A stretch of DNA of 64,000 nt, taken from assembly GCF_001742745.1 (NCBI RefSeq), contig NZ_MJAK01000003.1:231058-295057 (forward strand), read 5' to 3'. The position numbers and the translations under genes are program-made. The DNA comes from Curtobacterium sp. ER1/6. GTDB taxonomy: Bacteria; Actinomycetota; Actinomycetes; Actinomycetales; Microbacteriaceae. The first letter of the stretch is position 1. Each line of letters opens with the position of its first letter. This document shows, piece by piece, positions 1-9,283 of the stretch. The notes below the pieces were generated by a model. The model saw only the letters and a program-made list of their open reading frames with translations, was not told where the DNA came from and ran no database searches.

Positions 1-222
1 CGCGAGGAGGAACGGGCGAACGGCGTCCGGGTGTCGAGCGTGCACCCGGGCCGGACGGACTCCGACATGCAGCGGGCCCTGACCGAGAAGCTCGGCGAGG
101 ACTACGACACCGCCTACTACCTGGCGCCGGAGGACGTGGCGGCAGCCGTCCGCACCGTGGTCGACCTGCCCGAGCGCGGCACGATCGAGTCCCTGGCGAT
201 CCGGCCGACCCGGAAGCGCTGA
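1..222 (+). CDS. Short-chain dehydrogenase/reductase, C-terminal fragment
   Basis: The open frame runs in from the window edge and ends at TGA 220-222, so only the last 73 residues are visible. The segment RVSSVHPGRTDSDMQ resembles the strand and loop after the active-site helix of NAD(P)-dependent short-chain dehydrogenases, where a conserved PG precedes the substrate-lid region. It is followed by an LAPEDVAAAV segment typical of the C-terminal helix that lists modified chain ends in this family. The Rossmann fold and the YxxxK catalytic pair lie outside the window, so substrate cannot be inferred. It converges with the ABC-F gene, with only 6 bases between the stops and no room for a separate terminator. 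Confidence 0.7.
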   Translation, partial: REEERANGVRVSSVHPGRTDSDMQRALTEKLGEDYDTAYYLAPEDVAAAVRTVVDLPERGTIESLAIRPTRKR

Positions 223-228
223 CCCGGG

Positions 229-1803
229 CTACACGAGCTCGAGCCGCGCCGTCAGGTCGAGCCGGTCGAGGAACACCTCGTCGTGGCTGACCACGACGAG
301 GGCTCCTCGGTACGCCCGGAGCGCGTCGACGAGCTGGTCGACGCTCGTCAGGTCGAGGTCGTTCGTCGGCTCGTCGAGCACCAGGAGCTGCGGAGGCGGG
401 TCCGCGAGCACCAGGGTCGCCAACGCCACCCGGAAGCGCTCGCCGCCCGACACGGTCGCCACCGGGCGGTCCACGGTGTCCCCGCGCACCAGGAGTCGCG
501 CCAGCTGGTTGCGGAGCTCGGCATCGGGGACGTGGCTCGCCGCCCGACGGACGTTCTCGAGCACGGTCGCGCCGTCGTCGAGGGCGTCCCGCCGCTGCGG
601 CAGGTACCCGATCGGCTCGACGTGCGGGGCCGCGGCGGTGTCCGGGAGCGGGTGCTCGCGCGCGCCCGGCAGCCCCACGAGCTGCTCGAGCAACGTCGTC
701 TTGCCGACACCGTTCGCCCCGGTGACCGCGACGCGCTCGGGCCCCTGCACGACGACCGACCGGCCACGCACGGTGACGGTCGCGATGCGCCGTGACGCGG
801 GGACCCGCGGGTCGGGCAGCGTGACGTGCAGCGACTCGTCGTCGCGGAGTCGCAGCTCGGCCTCCTGCACCGCGGACCGTGCCTGCGCCTCTGCCGAGCC
901 GTGTGCCGCACGCAACCGACCGGCGGTCTGCTCGGCCTGCTTACGCTGCTCGTTCGCCAGGATCTTCGGCATCGAGCGCGCGGCCTCGCGGCCGGCCCGG
1001 GCCCGGCGGGCGATCTTCGTCTCCGCCTCGATGCGCTGCCGCTGCTCGGCACGGTGCCGTTGCTCGGCGACCCGGACCTCGCGCTCGACGGCGGCCTGCT
1101 GCACGGCGAGGTGCTCCTCGTAGGCGCTGAACGTCCCGCCGAACACCGTGGCCGATCCCGAACGCAGCTCGACGGTCTCGTCGACGTGCTCGAGCAACTC
1201 GCGGTCGTGGCTGACGACGACGAGCGTGCCGTTCCACCCGTCGACCAGGTCGAGCAGCGCGGCGCGGGCCCGTCGGTCGAGGTTGTTCGTGGGCTCGTCG
1301 AGCAGCGCGATCGGCCGGCCGCGCAACCGGATGCCGGCGACGGCCGTCAGGACCGCCTGGCCGCCGGACAGCGTCCCGACGGGCCGGTCGAGGTCGGCGC
1401 CGCCGAGCCCGGGCACGTGCGCGAGCGCGGCGGCGGCCCGCTCCTCGACGTCCCAGTCGTCGCCGATCGCGTCGAAGTGGTCCGGCGAGGCATCGCCGCC
1501 GAGGACCGCCCGGAGCGCGGTCAGGGTCGCTCGGACGCCGAGCAGGTCCGCCACGGTGTCCCCGGGGCGGGCGTGCAGCCGCTGGGGCAGGTGGTCCACC
1601 GGACCGGAGGTTCGGATCGAGCCGGACGTGGGGTGGAGCCGCCCCGTGACGAGCCGGACCAGCGTGGACTTGCCGGCCCCGTTCCTCCCGACCAGGCCGG
1701 TGCGGCCACGGCCGAAGGCGGTGGTGAGGTGGTCGAGCGCGACGGAGCCGTCGGGCCAGGTGAAGATGAGGTCGTCGAGGACGACGGACGGTGTTGCGGG
1801 CAT
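229..1803 (-). CDS. ABC-F family ATPase (duplicated ATP-binding cassette, no membrane domain)
   Basis: The 524-residue product has two ATP-binding cassettes joined by a charged, arginine/glutamate-rich linker. Cassette 1 shows Walker A GRNGAGKST, signature LSGGQ and Walker B LLDEPTNNLD. Cassette 2 shows TGANGVGKTT, VSGGE and LLVLDEPTNDLD. There are no membrane segments, so this is an ABC-F protein; these act on ribosomes, for example in translation rescue or antibiotic protection. Which role applies cannot be read from sequence. I use the ATG at 1803 rather than an upstream ATG at 1836 because GGGAGG sits correctly before 1803 and the family's strand-1 begins soon after. It is divergent from the DUF3151 gene; the 285-base gap between them should hold both promoters, but I see no clear boxes. 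Confidence 0.88.
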   Translation of the reverse strand: MPATPSVVLDDLIFTWPDGSVALDHLTTAFGRGRTGLVGRNGAGKSTLVRLVTGRLHPTSGSIRTSGPVDHLPQRLHARPGDTVADLLGVRATLTALRAVLGGDASPDHFDAIGDDWDVEERAAAALAHVPGLGGADLDRPVGTLSGGQAVLTAVAGIRLRGRPIALLDEPTNNLDRRARAALLDLVDGWNGTLVVVSHDRELLEHVDETVELRSGSATVFGGTFSAYEEHLAVQQAAVEREVRVAEQRHRAEQRQRIEAETKIARRARAGREAARSMPKILANEQRKQAEQTAGRLRAAHGSAEAQARSAVQEAELRLRDDESLHVTLPDPRVPASRRIATVTVRGRSVVVQGPERVAVTGANGVGKTTLLEQLVGLPGAREHPLPDTAAAPHVEPIGYLPQRRDALDDGATVLENVRRAASHVPDAELRNQLARLLVRGDTVDRPVATVSGGERFRVALATLVLADPPPQLLVLDEPTNDLDLTSVDQLVDALRAYRGALVVVSHDEVFLDRLDLTARLELV

Positions 1804-2088
1804 GGGTGTGCCTCCCGGATCGTGAGCTGGGCGCACGACACCGGACCCGCGGCGACCGGAGGGGTCGGCGCGCGGAGCGCCCGACGGGGCGCGACGATCA
1901 CGGTGTCAGCGCGAGGACTGCGCGGTACCGGTGATCGACTGCAAGGCTGCTCGTTCCGTCGGGGACCCCCGTGACCGCCACCCGTGCTGCCGGTCGGTCT
2001 CCCGCCCCGGCGGCCCCGCGGTGACGACGAGGTGTCATCCACGGTACGACCGGACCCGGCCGGGGGCAAGAGGTGACAGGCTGGACGC

Positions 2089-2514
2089 ATGCCGGAGAAC
2101 CTGCTGCCGAACCCGACCGCGAACCCCGCGACCCTGCTGCCCGAGGAGCCGGAGGTGACCGCCGCGCTCGCCGCCGACGCCCCCGTGTCGAGCGTCGTCG
2201 TGTCGCACCCGTCCTCGAGCCTGGCGTGGGCACTGCTCGCCGACGAGGCCTGGGAACGCGGCGCCACCCTCGAGTCGTACGCCTACGCCCGCGTCGGGTA
2301 CCACCGCGGCCTCGACGCGCTGCGGAGGGCCGGTTGGCGCGGCGCCGGTCCGGTGCCGTGGTCGCACGAGCCGAACCGCGGGGTGCTCCGGGCGCTGTTC
2401 GCCCTGCGCCGCGCGGCCGAGGCGATCGACGAGCCGGGCGAGCCCGAGCGGCTGACGGACTTCCTCGACGCGTCGGACCCCGAGGCGCTCCGCGCCCTCA
2501 CCGCCGGGGAGTAG
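2089..2514 (+). CDS. DUF3151 family protein
   Basis: The product has 141 residues and matches the actinobacterial DUF3151 family in length and in recognisable blocks: an N-terminal leader, SHPSSSLAWALLAD, a tyrosine-containing YAYARVGYHRGLDALR helix, and the GPVPWSHEPNRGVLRALFALR block. It looks like a soluble helical protein without signal peptide. The family is widespread in actinobacteria; I know of no established biochemical function. The ATG at 2089 lies a short distance after a purine-rich GGGGGCAAGAGG stretch. It converges with the beta-galactosidase operon and is followed by a long perfect hairpin at 2537-2599 that can terminate both transcripts. Confidence 0.85.
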   Translation: MPENLLPNPTANPATLLPEEPEVTAALAADAPVSSVVVSHPSSSLAWALLADEAWERGATLESYAYARVGYHRGLDALRRAGWRGAGPVPWSHEPNRGVLRALFALRRAAEAIDEPGEPERLTDFLDASDPEALRALTAGE

Positions 2515-2536
2515 CGCGGGGCGGGGCGCCCGCCAC

Positions 2537-2599
2537 CGAACCACGGAACCGACATCGAACGCGGCTCAGGGGCTGGTTCGATGTCGGTTCCGTGGTTCG
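2537..2599. terminator. Perfect 24-bp hairpin between convergent genes
   Basis: The left arm (2537-2560) and right arm (2576-2599) are exact reverse complements, with a 15-base loop. It lies between the stops of the DUF3151 gene and the GH2 gene, so it could terminate in both directions. There is no U-tract; GC-rich actinobacteria often use such hairpins without one. It does not share the stem sequence seen at 22162, 39584 and 61564. Confidence 0.7.
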
Positions 2600-2655
2600 A
2601 CCCGAGCGGGCGGCCGACGCGGGCGGCCGATGCGAGCGCCCGGCCGCCCCCCTCG

Positions 2656-5600
2656 TTACCCGAGCACCACGCTCCACGAGAACGCCTGCGGCCACAGCTG
2701 GTGCTCCGGCAGCACGTCGAGCCCGCAGGCCCGCGACCCGAGCCCGTGCTGCGACGCGTCGAGGTACAGGTACGTGTGGTCCGGCGTCGGCAGCTCGTAC
2801 GGGTGCATCGCTCGCCCGACCTGCTGCGCGGTCCAGGGCGTGAGCGTGAACCCCGCCCGGTGCGTCCCGACGGTCGACACCGTGAACGGGCCCACCGACA
2901 GCGCTCGCAGCCCGGGCCGGTGCCCGGTCTCCTGCGGCATCGAGTAGTCGACGGTGAGGTCGCGCACGGGGGCGGTGAACCGATCGACCCGGGCCGCGTG
3001 CGACGAGTCCGCGTACGACTCCGCCGGCCCGGTGCCGAACCACGAGGCCTCGCCGTCGAGCAACGACGCCGGCAGGTCGAAGCGCACGCCGACCCGCGGC
3101 CACGTGACGTCCCAGGCGCCGAAGGGCACCGCGTCGGTCTGCAGGAGCAGCCCGTCGCCGGACAGCGTCCAGCGGTGCGTGACGTCGACGCCCCATCCGC
3201 TGTTCGCCGCGGCGACCCGGACCCGCTGGACCAGTCCGTGCTCGTTCCGCGTCACCGCGACGAGCCGGTGCGTCAACCGGTCGAGCCCGCGCTCGCGCCA
3301 GCGGACCGCCGACGCCGGAGCGGACGGGTCGCCGACACCCTTCGTCAGCACCGGGTCGGCGGTCTCGTAGCCGCCCTGCGAGGCGAGGCTGTCGTTGTCC
3401 GTCGGTGCACGCCACAGCTCCAGGCGCGGCCCGGCCACCTCGTGCCCCTTCCAGGACACCAGGTCGCCCCGGGCGCTGAAGGTCCCGTCCCCGAGCACGT
3501 CACCGTCCCAGCCCTGCCGGGAGGCGCGGGGCACGTCCGCAGCGCGCGACGCGACGAGCCGCTGGCTGCGTGCCACGACGTGGCCGGTGTCCGCCCACGC
3601 GGTCGGCCCCGCCAGTTCCACCGTGACCTCGAACCACAGCTCGTCCGCGGGTGCGAGCTCGGCCGTCGCGGCGGCGAGCACCTCGTCCGGCACGGGCACC
3701 GTGGCCGACTGCCGTGCGGCGACCACGCCGGGGGCGAACCGGCCGGACGACTCGACGACGCCGTTGCGCGAGAGGGTCCAGCAGAACCGCAGTCCCGCGG
3801 TGGAGGCGGAGTGGTACCGGTTCTCCACGAGCACGGTGCGGTCGCCGAGCGCGACCCGGACCGGGGCGACGACGGCCGCGAACTCCGCCAGGCCCGGGGT
3901 CGGGGTGTCGTCGGGCAGCACGAGGCCGTCCATCACGAAGTTGCCGTCGTGCACGACCTCGCCGAAGTCACCGCCGTACGCGAAGTAGTCCTGACCGTCG
4001 GCGGTCTGCGCGAGCAGGCCGTGGTCCCGCCACTCCCACACGAAGCTGCCGTGCAGCCGCGGGTACCGGTCGACCAGCGCCTCGTACTCGGCGATCTGCC
4101 CGGGACCGTTGCCCATCGCGTGCACGTACTCGCAGTGCAGGAACGGCTTCGAGCGCTGCCGTGCCGCCTCGGCCGGACCGCACCCGAGCAGCGGGGTCTC
4201 CGGACCGCCGCCGATCGACTCGGTCTCCTGCAGCGTCGGGTACATCCGCGAGTACACGTCCGTGTAGGCGCCGGTGTAGTCGCCCTCGTAGTGCACGGGG
4301 CGCTCGTCGTCGCGGTCGTGCACCCACTGCGACATCGCCGCCAGGTTGCGCCCGGTGCCGGACTCGTTGCCGAGCGACCACATGACGATCGACGCGTGGT
4401 TCTTGTCGCGCTCGACGGTGCGTGCGATCCGGTCGAGGTAGGCGTCCCGCCAGGCCGGGTCGTCGGAGGGGTTCCCGACCCAGTCGGTGAAGAGGAACCC
4501 GTGGGTCTCGAGGTCGCACTCCAGCACCACCCAGAACCCCAGCTCGTCGGCCAGGTCGAGCACGCGCGGGTGCGGCGGGTAGTGCGAGGTGCGGATCGCG
4601 TTGACGTTGTTCCGCTTCATGAGCACCATGTCCGCGCGGGCGTGCTCCTCGTCGAAGACCCGGCCGCGCACGGGGTGGGTCTCGTGCCGGTTGACGCCGT
4701 GGAACACCACGCGCTCGCCGTTCACGAGGAACCGGTCACCCTCGATCGCCACGGTGCGGAAGCCGAGCCGCAGCGACACGGTCTCGCCGCCGTCGCGGCC
4801 GCCGGCGTCCGTGCCGGTGGCGACGGTGGCGTCGTACAGCCTCGGGACCTCGGCACTCCACGGTTCGACGCCCTCGACGGTGATCGGCGCGACGTCGTCG
4901 GCCGACTGCCAGGTCACGTCGACGCCCAGGTCCGGCACGGCGAACCGCACCGGGAACGCGGCGTCGAGCGTCGGGAACGTGATGGTCCCCGTGCCGGTGC
5001 CCGGTCGTCCCGAGGCGGCGGTGCCGGCGGTCGCGGCGTCACCGAGGGTCGCGGTCCAGCCGGCGCGCACGAAGACGTCGTCGATCGGTGCCGTCGGGCG
5101 GGCGAGCAGGGTGACGTCGCGGAAGATGCCGGGCAGCCACCACTGGTCCTGGTCCTCGAGGTACGAGGCGGCGCTCCACTGGTGCACGCGGACGAGCAGC
5201 TCGTTCGTGCCGGGCACGAGCAGCGGGGTGACGTCGAACTCGGTGGCGAGCCGGGACCCGGTCGACCACCCCACCTCGGTGCCGTTCAGCCACACCCGGA
5301 AGTGCGACTCCACGCCGTCGAAGCGCAGCAGCACCCGGGCGGCACCGTCGAACGACGCGGGCAGCGAGAACGTGCGCCGGTGGTCACCGGTCGGGTTCTC
5401 CTCCGGCGGGTGCGGCGGGTCGATCGGGAACGGGTACTGCAGGTTCGTGTAGCTCGGCGCGCCGTGCCCGTGCAGGACCCAGTGCGACGGCACCGGGATG
5501 CTGCCCCACGTGTCGTCGGCCCCGGGCAGCGGCACGTCGGCGACCGGCGACCACCGGAAGTCCCAGTCGCCGTTCAGCGACGCGCTCGGGGCGTCCGTGT

Positions 5601-5670
5601 GCAGCGAGGCCCGCGGGGCGAGCCGCGAACCGGAGCCGGGGGTGGTGGAGGCGAGTGCAGCGATGGTCAA
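2656..5670 (-). CDS. GH2 beta-galactosidase (LacZ type)
   Basis: The 1004-residue enzyme is close to E. coli LacZ in length and hydrolyses terminal beta-galactosides. In order it shows the jelly-roll sugar-binding domain (ENPTGDHRRTF near residue 90), an immunoglobulin-like domain, the TIM barrel (VNRHETHPV, IRTSHYPPHP) and the C-terminal beta-sandwich. The likely acid/base Glu lies in SLGNESG (about residue 435) and the nucleophile in FVWEWRD (about 545). No signal peptide is present, so it acts in the cytoplasm. The proposed TTG start at 5668-5670 overlaps the permease stop by four bases (TTGA), giving translational coupling; no better ATG exists before the conserved N-domain. It is the last gene of the sugar operon and presumably cleaves the imported galactoside. 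Confidence 0.9.
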   Translation of the reverse strand: MTIAALASTTPGSGSRLAPRASLHTDAPSASLNGDWDFRWSPVADVPLPGADDTWGSIPVPSHWVLHGHGAPSYTNLQYPFPIDPPHPPEENPTGDHRRTFSLPASFDGAARVLLRFDGVESHFRVWLNGTEVGWSTGSRLATEFDVTPLLVPGTNELLVRVHQWSAASYLEDQDQWWLPGIFRDVTLLARPTAPIDDVFVRAGWTATLGDAATAGTAASGRPGTGTGTITFPTLDAAFPVRFAVPDLGVDVTWQSADDVAPITVEGVEPWSAEVPRLYDATVATGTDAGGRDGGETVSLRLGFRTVAIEGDRFLVNGERVVFHGVNRHETHPVRGRVFDEEHARADMVLMKRNNVNAIRTSHYPPHPRVLDLADELGFWVVLECDLETHGFLFTDWVGNPSDDPAWRDAYLDRIARTVERDKNHASIVMWSLGNESGTGRNLAAMSQWVHDRDDERPVHYEGDYTGAYTDVYSRMYPTLQETESIGGGPETPLLGCGPAEAARQRSKPFLHCEYVHAMGNGPGQIAEYEALVDRYPRLHGSFVWEWRDHGLLAQTADGQDYFAYGGDFGEVVHDGNFVMDGLVLPDDTPTPGLAEFAAVVAPVRVALGDRTVLVENRYHSASTAGLRFCWTLSRNGVVESSGRFAPGVVAARQSATVPVPDEVLAAATAELAPADELWFEVTVELAGPTAWADTGHVVARSQRLVASRAADVPRASRQGWDGDVLGDGTFSARGDLVSWKGHEVAGPRLELWRAPTDNDSLASQGGYETADPVLTKGVGDPSAPASAVRWRERGLDRLTHRLVAVTRNEHGLVQRVRVAAANSGWGVDVTHRWTLSGDGLLLQTDAVPFGAWDVTWPRVGVRFDLPASLLDGEASWFGTGPAESYADSSHAARVDRFTAPVRDLTVDYSMPQETGHRPGLRALSVGPFTVSTVGTHRAGFTLTPWTAQQVGRAMHPYELPTPDHTYLYLDASQHGLGSRACGLDVLPEHQLWPQAFSWSVVLG

Positions 5671-6602
5671 CCCTTGACCGATCCTTCCGTGAGGCCCCCG
5701 CGCCAGAAGCGCTGCAGGACGATGATCGCGATCACCAGCGGGATGACCGAGACGAGCACGCCGCCGGTGGTGAGCTGGTAGAACTCTGGCAGACGATCGA
5801 CCTGTGCTCGCCAGTTGTTGAGGCCGAGCGTGATCGGGTACAGCTTCTGGTCGGCCAGCATGATGAGCGGCAGGAAGAAGTTGTTCCAGATGCCGACGAC
5901 CTGGAACAGGAACACCGTCACCAGGGCCGGGGTCAACTGCCGGAGCACGATGGTGTGGAAGATCCGCAGCTCGCCGGCGCCGTCGATGCGGGCCTGTTCG
6001 AGGAGCGCCGTGTCGACCGAGGCGGCGGCGTACACCCGGCAGAGGAACAGCCCGAACGGGGAGACGAGGCTCGGGATGAGCACGCTCCAGTACGTGTCGG
6101 TCAGGCCCATCGTCGAGAACAGCAGGAACAGCGGCAGCGCCGTCGCGGTCCCCGGCACGAGCACGCCGCCGAGGATCGTGCCGAACACGAGCTGGCGCCC
6201 CCGGAACTCGTACTTCGCGAGCGCGTAGCCGCCGGCCGCCGCGAAGTAGGTCGCGAGGACCGCACCGACGCCCGAGTACAGGACGCTGTTGGCGATCCAC
6301 CGGACGAAGATGCCGCCGTCGTACGAGAAGACCTGCTGGATGTTGCTGAGCAGGGCGAACTCGCCGCCGAACCAGAACCCGTTCGTGCTGAACAGTGCGC
6401 CGGTGGTCTTCGTCGCCGCGATGACGACCCAGTAGAGCGGCACGAGGAAGTAGACCGCGACGACGACGAGGATCGCCGTCACGACGATCTGCGAGCGGGG
6501 TGAGCGGTCGAGCTTGCGACGCTGGTGCGCCGTGATCGACGTGGTGTCGACGGGCTCGGCGGCCCGCTTCGTCACCGGCGCCTCGATGGCTTCACTGGTC
6601 AT
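5667..6602 (-). CDS. Carbohydrate ABC transporter permease (MalG type)
   Basis: The 311-residue inner-membrane protein has about six hydrophobic segments, starting with IVVTAILVVVAVYFLVPLYW after a basic N-terminus. The cytoplasmic EAA-type loop reads EQARIDGAGELRIFHTIVLRQLTPAL, the contact for the nucleotide-binding subunit in CUT1 importers. The C-terminus NNFFLPLIM is typical of the MalG branch. The ATG at 6602 overlaps the upstream permease stop (ATGA), and its own stop overlaps the beta-galactosidase start. No ATPase is encoded in this operon, so a shared MsmK-like ATPase elsewhere probably energises it, as is common for actinobacterial CUT1 systems. Confidence 0.9.
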   Translation of the reverse strand: MTSEAIEAPVTKRAAEPVDTTSITAHQRRKLDRSPRSQIVVTAILVVVAVYFLVPLYWVVIAATKTTGALFSTNGFWFGGEFALLSNIQQVFSYDGGIFVRWIANSVLYSGVGAVLATYFAAAGGYALAKYEFRGRQLVFGTILGGVLVPGTATALPLFLLFSTMGLTDTYWSVLIPSLVSPFGLFLCRVYAAASVDTALLEQARIDGAGELRIFHTIVLRQLTPALVTVFLFQVVGIWNNFFLPLIMLADQKLYPITLGLNNWRAQVDRLPEFYQLTTGGVLVSVIPLVIAIIVLQRFWRGGLTEGSVKG

Positions 6603-7687
6603 CGGTCCGTTCCTTCCGTCGTCGCGACGCGACCGGACTGGAGGCCGTGGTCGGCCTGGGTGGTGACCACCAGTCGGGCGGATGCACGCCCCTGGAGCGC
6701 GCGCCGCGCCTCCAGGCCGTCGCGCTTCGCCCGCTTCCGGCGGTCCCGCTCGTCCTTCGGCGGACGGTTCGTCAGTGCGAGGAACACGAACGACAGGACG
6801 AACGCGGCCAGCGCGATGATCACGGCCTGCGCGCTCGCGACCCCGTACTCGTTGAACGCGAAGGCGTTCGTGTACGCGGCGTAGTTCGGCGTGTACTCGG
6901 TGTCGATCGCGGGCGCGACCGTCGACAGGATCTGCGGCTCGGCGAAGAGCTGCAGCGTACCGATGATCGAGAAGACCGTCGTGAGCACCAGGGCCGGCGC
7001 GATGAGCGGGATCTGGATGCGCCACGCGACCTGGAAGGGGCCGGCGCCGTCCATCTTCGCGGCCTCGTAGACCTCGCCGGGGATCGACTTCAGCTGCGCC
7101 ACGATGATGAGCATGTTGTAGCCCGTGTAGGTCCACGTGACGATGTTCGCGATCGACCACAGCACGCTGTTCGCGCCGAGGAAGTCCGGCTGCAACCCCA
7201 TCGACTGCAGCAGCGCCACGATCGGCGACAGCCCGGGCACGTAGAGGAACGACCAGAGGATCGTCGCGATGACGCCCGGGACGCCGTACGGCATGAAGTA
7301 CACCGCTCGGAAGAACGCCGGCCACCGGGCGCTTGCGGACTCGAGCAGCAGCGCGAGGATCGTGCACGCGATGATCATGACCGGCACCTGCACGATGCCG
7401 AACAGCAGCATCCGGCCGATCGACGCGACGAAGCCGGAGTCCTGCAGGGCGATCGCGTAGTTGTCGAAGCCGGCGAACCGCCCGGTGACGCCGTCCTCGC
7501 CGAACAGGCCCTCGCGGTCGACGGTGGTGAAGCTCTGGAACAGCGCGCTGATGATCGGGATGACGAAGGTCAGCACGAACAGTGCGAGGAACGGGGCGAG
7601 CAGGATCCACGGCGCGCGCTTCTGGGCGCTCGTGGCCTTGGTCGACGTGCGGAAGCCGGTCGTGCGGTCGCGGGTGGTGGTGCTCAT
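6599..7687 (-). CDS. Carbohydrate ABC transporter permease (MalF type)
   Basis: The 362-residue membrane protein pairs with the downstream MalG-type permease to form a CUT1 sugar importer channel. After a polar N-terminus, the first segment WILLAPFLALFVLTFVIPII is followed by a periplasmic stretch and five further helices. The EAA-like loop is EVYEAAKMDGAGPFQVAWRI, with the conserved glycine. The tail (RPPKDERDRRKRAKRDGLEARR) is strongly basic and extends beyond the usual family end. The ATG at 7687 overlaps the stop of the binding-protein gene (ATGA), so all four genes of the operon are translationally coupled. Confidence 0.9.
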   Translation of the reverse strand: MSTTTRDRTTGFRTSTKATSAQKRAPWILLAPFLALFVLTFVIPIISALFQSFTTVDREGLFGEDGVTGRFAGFDNYAIALQDSGFVASIGRMLLFGIVQVPVMIIACTILALLLESASARWPAFFRAVYFMPYGVPGVIATILWSFLYVPGLSPIVALLQSMGLQPDFLGANSVLWSIANIVTWTYTGYNMLIIVAQLKSIPGEVYEAAKMDGAGPFQVAWRIQIPLIAPALVLTTVFSIIGTLQLFAEPQILSTVAPAIDTEYTPNYAAYTNAFAFNEYGVASAQAVIIALAAFVLSFVFLALTNRPPKDERDRRKRAKRDGLEARRALQGRASARLVVTTQADHGLQSGRVATTEGTDR

Positions 7688-9048
7688 CGTGCCGTCCTCA
7701 CGCTCAGGCCCTTGTCCTTGAAGGACTGGACGATCTCCCGCTGCGCCAGCTCGACGGCGTCGGTGAGCTTCAGCCCGCCGGTGAGCTTGCGGCGGAACTG
7801 GTTCTGCAGGCTCGTGAAGGCCGACTGCGTGACGGGCGACCACGACCAGTCGAGGTTCTGCTCCTGCGCCGACGGCACGAAGACGTCCTCGTTGTAGTTC
7901 TGCCCGGAGAACCACGCCGACGGCTCCTGGCGGGCCGCGCCGATGTAGTCGGCGGCGGGTGACCAGCCGATGCCGCAGTACTTGATCATCGCGTCGACGC
8001 CCTCCTTCGAGGTGGTCATCCACGTGATGAACTCGAGCGCCTCCCGCGGGTGCTTCGCGTTCGCCAGGACCGCGGCCGTCGAGCCGCCGATCGAGCTCGA
8101 GCCGTAGCCCGTGTCACCCCAGGTCTGCATCGGCGCGACCTTCCACTTGCCCTCGCCGCCCTGCACCGACTGGATGAGCGCGTCACCCCAGCTCGCGCTC
8201 GTGACGGCGGCGATCTTCCCGCTCGCGGCGGCGGCGTACCAGCCCGGGGTGTACGCCCCGGCGCTGGTGTCGACGAGCTTCGCGTCGATGACGCCGTCGA
8301 AGAACTCGGCGACCATCATCGTCTTGTCGTCGGTCATGTCCACGACCCACTCGTCGCCGTCGGTGCGGAACCACCGGGCGCCGGCCTGCTGCACGTACGC
8401 GGCGAACGGCGAGGCGTCGGCGACCGGGAAGACCTCGAGGTAGTTGCCGTTGCCGGTGCTCCGGACCTTGTCCGCCAGGTCGCGCCACTCGTCCCAGGTC
8501 GTCGGGGGTTCGCCGCCGGCCTGCTCGAGGACCGCGGTCTGGTAGTAGAAGCCCATCGGGCCGGTGTCCTGCGGGATGCCGTACACGCCGTCGACGAACT
8601 GCACCTGCGACCACGCGGCCTCGTCGTACTTCGACTGCACGTCCTTCGCCCCGTAGCGCGCGAGGTCGACGAGCCCGTTCGCGAGCATGAACTCCGGGAT
8701 CTGCCGGAACTCGACCTGGCCGATGTCCGGGCCACCCCCGGCCGCGAGCGCCGAGTACATCTTCTGGTACCCGCCGGCGTTGCCACCGGGGATCCAGTTC
8801 GCGGTGACCTGGATGCGGGGGTTCTTCGCGTTCCACACGTCGCAGACCTTCTGCAGGTCCTTGAGCCACGCCCAGTAGGTCATCTGGACGGTTCCGCCCC
8901 CGGCGGCGGCCGGCACCAGGGGTGCCTTGTTCACGTTGGTGGAACCCGGGACGGCGCACCCGGCGAGCAACCCCGCCGCGGCCGTGCCGAGCCCGAGGCC
9001 CAGCAGGTTCCTTCTCGTCATCACACGTCGGGATGGTGTCGGCGTCAT
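7684..9048 (-). CDS. Sugar-binding lipoprotein of a CUT1 ABC transporter
   Basis: The 454-residue extracellular solute-binding protein delivers its sugar to the two permeases encoded downstream. It starts with RRNLLGLGLGTAAAGLLAGC, combining a twin-arginine-like motif with a lipobox (LAGC), so it is probably lipid-anchored on the outer face of the membrane and may be Tat-exported. The mature part shows typical binding-protein features (MTYWAWLKDLQKV, ITWMTTSKEG). The ATG at 9048 is preceded by GGAG eight bases upstream; a second in-frame ATG nine codons later is possible. It is the first gene of the operon ending in the GH2 beta-galactosidase, so the ligand is probably a beta-galactoside or galacto-oligosaccharide. 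That substrate is inferred from context only. Confidence 0.88.
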   Translation of the reverse strand: MTPTPSRRVMTRRNLLGLGLGTAAAGLLAGCAVPGSTNVNKAPLVPAAAGGGTVQMTYWAWLKDLQKVCDVWNAKNPRIQVTANWIPGGNAGGYQKMYSALAAGGGPDIGQVEFRQIPEFMLANGLVDLARYGAKDVQSKYDEAAWSQVQFVDGVYGIPQDTGPMGFYYQTAVLEQAGGEPPTTWDEWRDLADKVRSTGNGNYLEVFPVADASPFAAYVQQAGARWFRTDGDEWVVDMTDDKTMMVAEFFDGVIDAKLVDTSAGAYTPGWYAAAASGKIAAVTSASWGDALIQSVQGGEGKWKVAPMQTWGDTGYGSSSIGGSTAAVLANAKHPREALEFITWMTTSKEGVDAMIKYCGIGWSPAADYIGAARQEPSAWFSGQNYNEDVFVPSAQEQNLDWSWSPVTQSAFTSLQNQFRRKLTGGLKLTDAVELAQREIVQSFKDKGLSVRTAR

Positions 9049-9095
9049 CGCCTGCGCTCCGGTTCGTCGTCGGATCGGGTTCCCTGCCAGTAGAG

Positions 9096-9136
9096 CACGA
9101 AACCGAGCGATGCTGTGCATTCACGAAGGTTTCACG
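9096..9136. promoter_or_regulatory. Interrupted inverted repeat upstream of the galactoside operon
   Basis: CACGAAACC (9096-9104) faces GGTTTCACG (9128-9136) across 23 bases, 48 bases upstream of the binding-protein start. The half-sites differ at two positions (second and third). Their place in the only upstream gap of the operon suggests a regulator site, but no regulator gene is adjacent and no clear -10/-35 pair is seen. Confidence 0.3.
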
Positions 9137-9283
9137 GCGGCGCGTGTCGACGCCCGTGCCTGCGTGTTCGCTCCGACCTCCGAGCGCCACCAGCGCCGGG
9201 CGCGCAGCGTGGGTCCCACGCAGAACACCGAAGCCGCGAGCGGCCCGACAGCGCCGTCGGCGGCACGAACGGGAGGACCGACC

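Noticed and set aside
1837..1971. Open frames overlapping the start of the ABC-F gene and the gap before the DUF3151 gene
   Set aside because: They are out-of-frame continuations antisense to the ABC-F gene or extended past its true start. No ribosome-binding site or family signature is seen.
2581..5781. A very long open frame (over 1000 codons) antisense to the GH2 beta-galactosidase gene
   Set aside because: It is the mirror of strong G/C bias at third positions of the real gene. Its translation is rich in Arg/Gly/Pro/Val with no motifs, and the GH2 reading has clear catalytic motifs.
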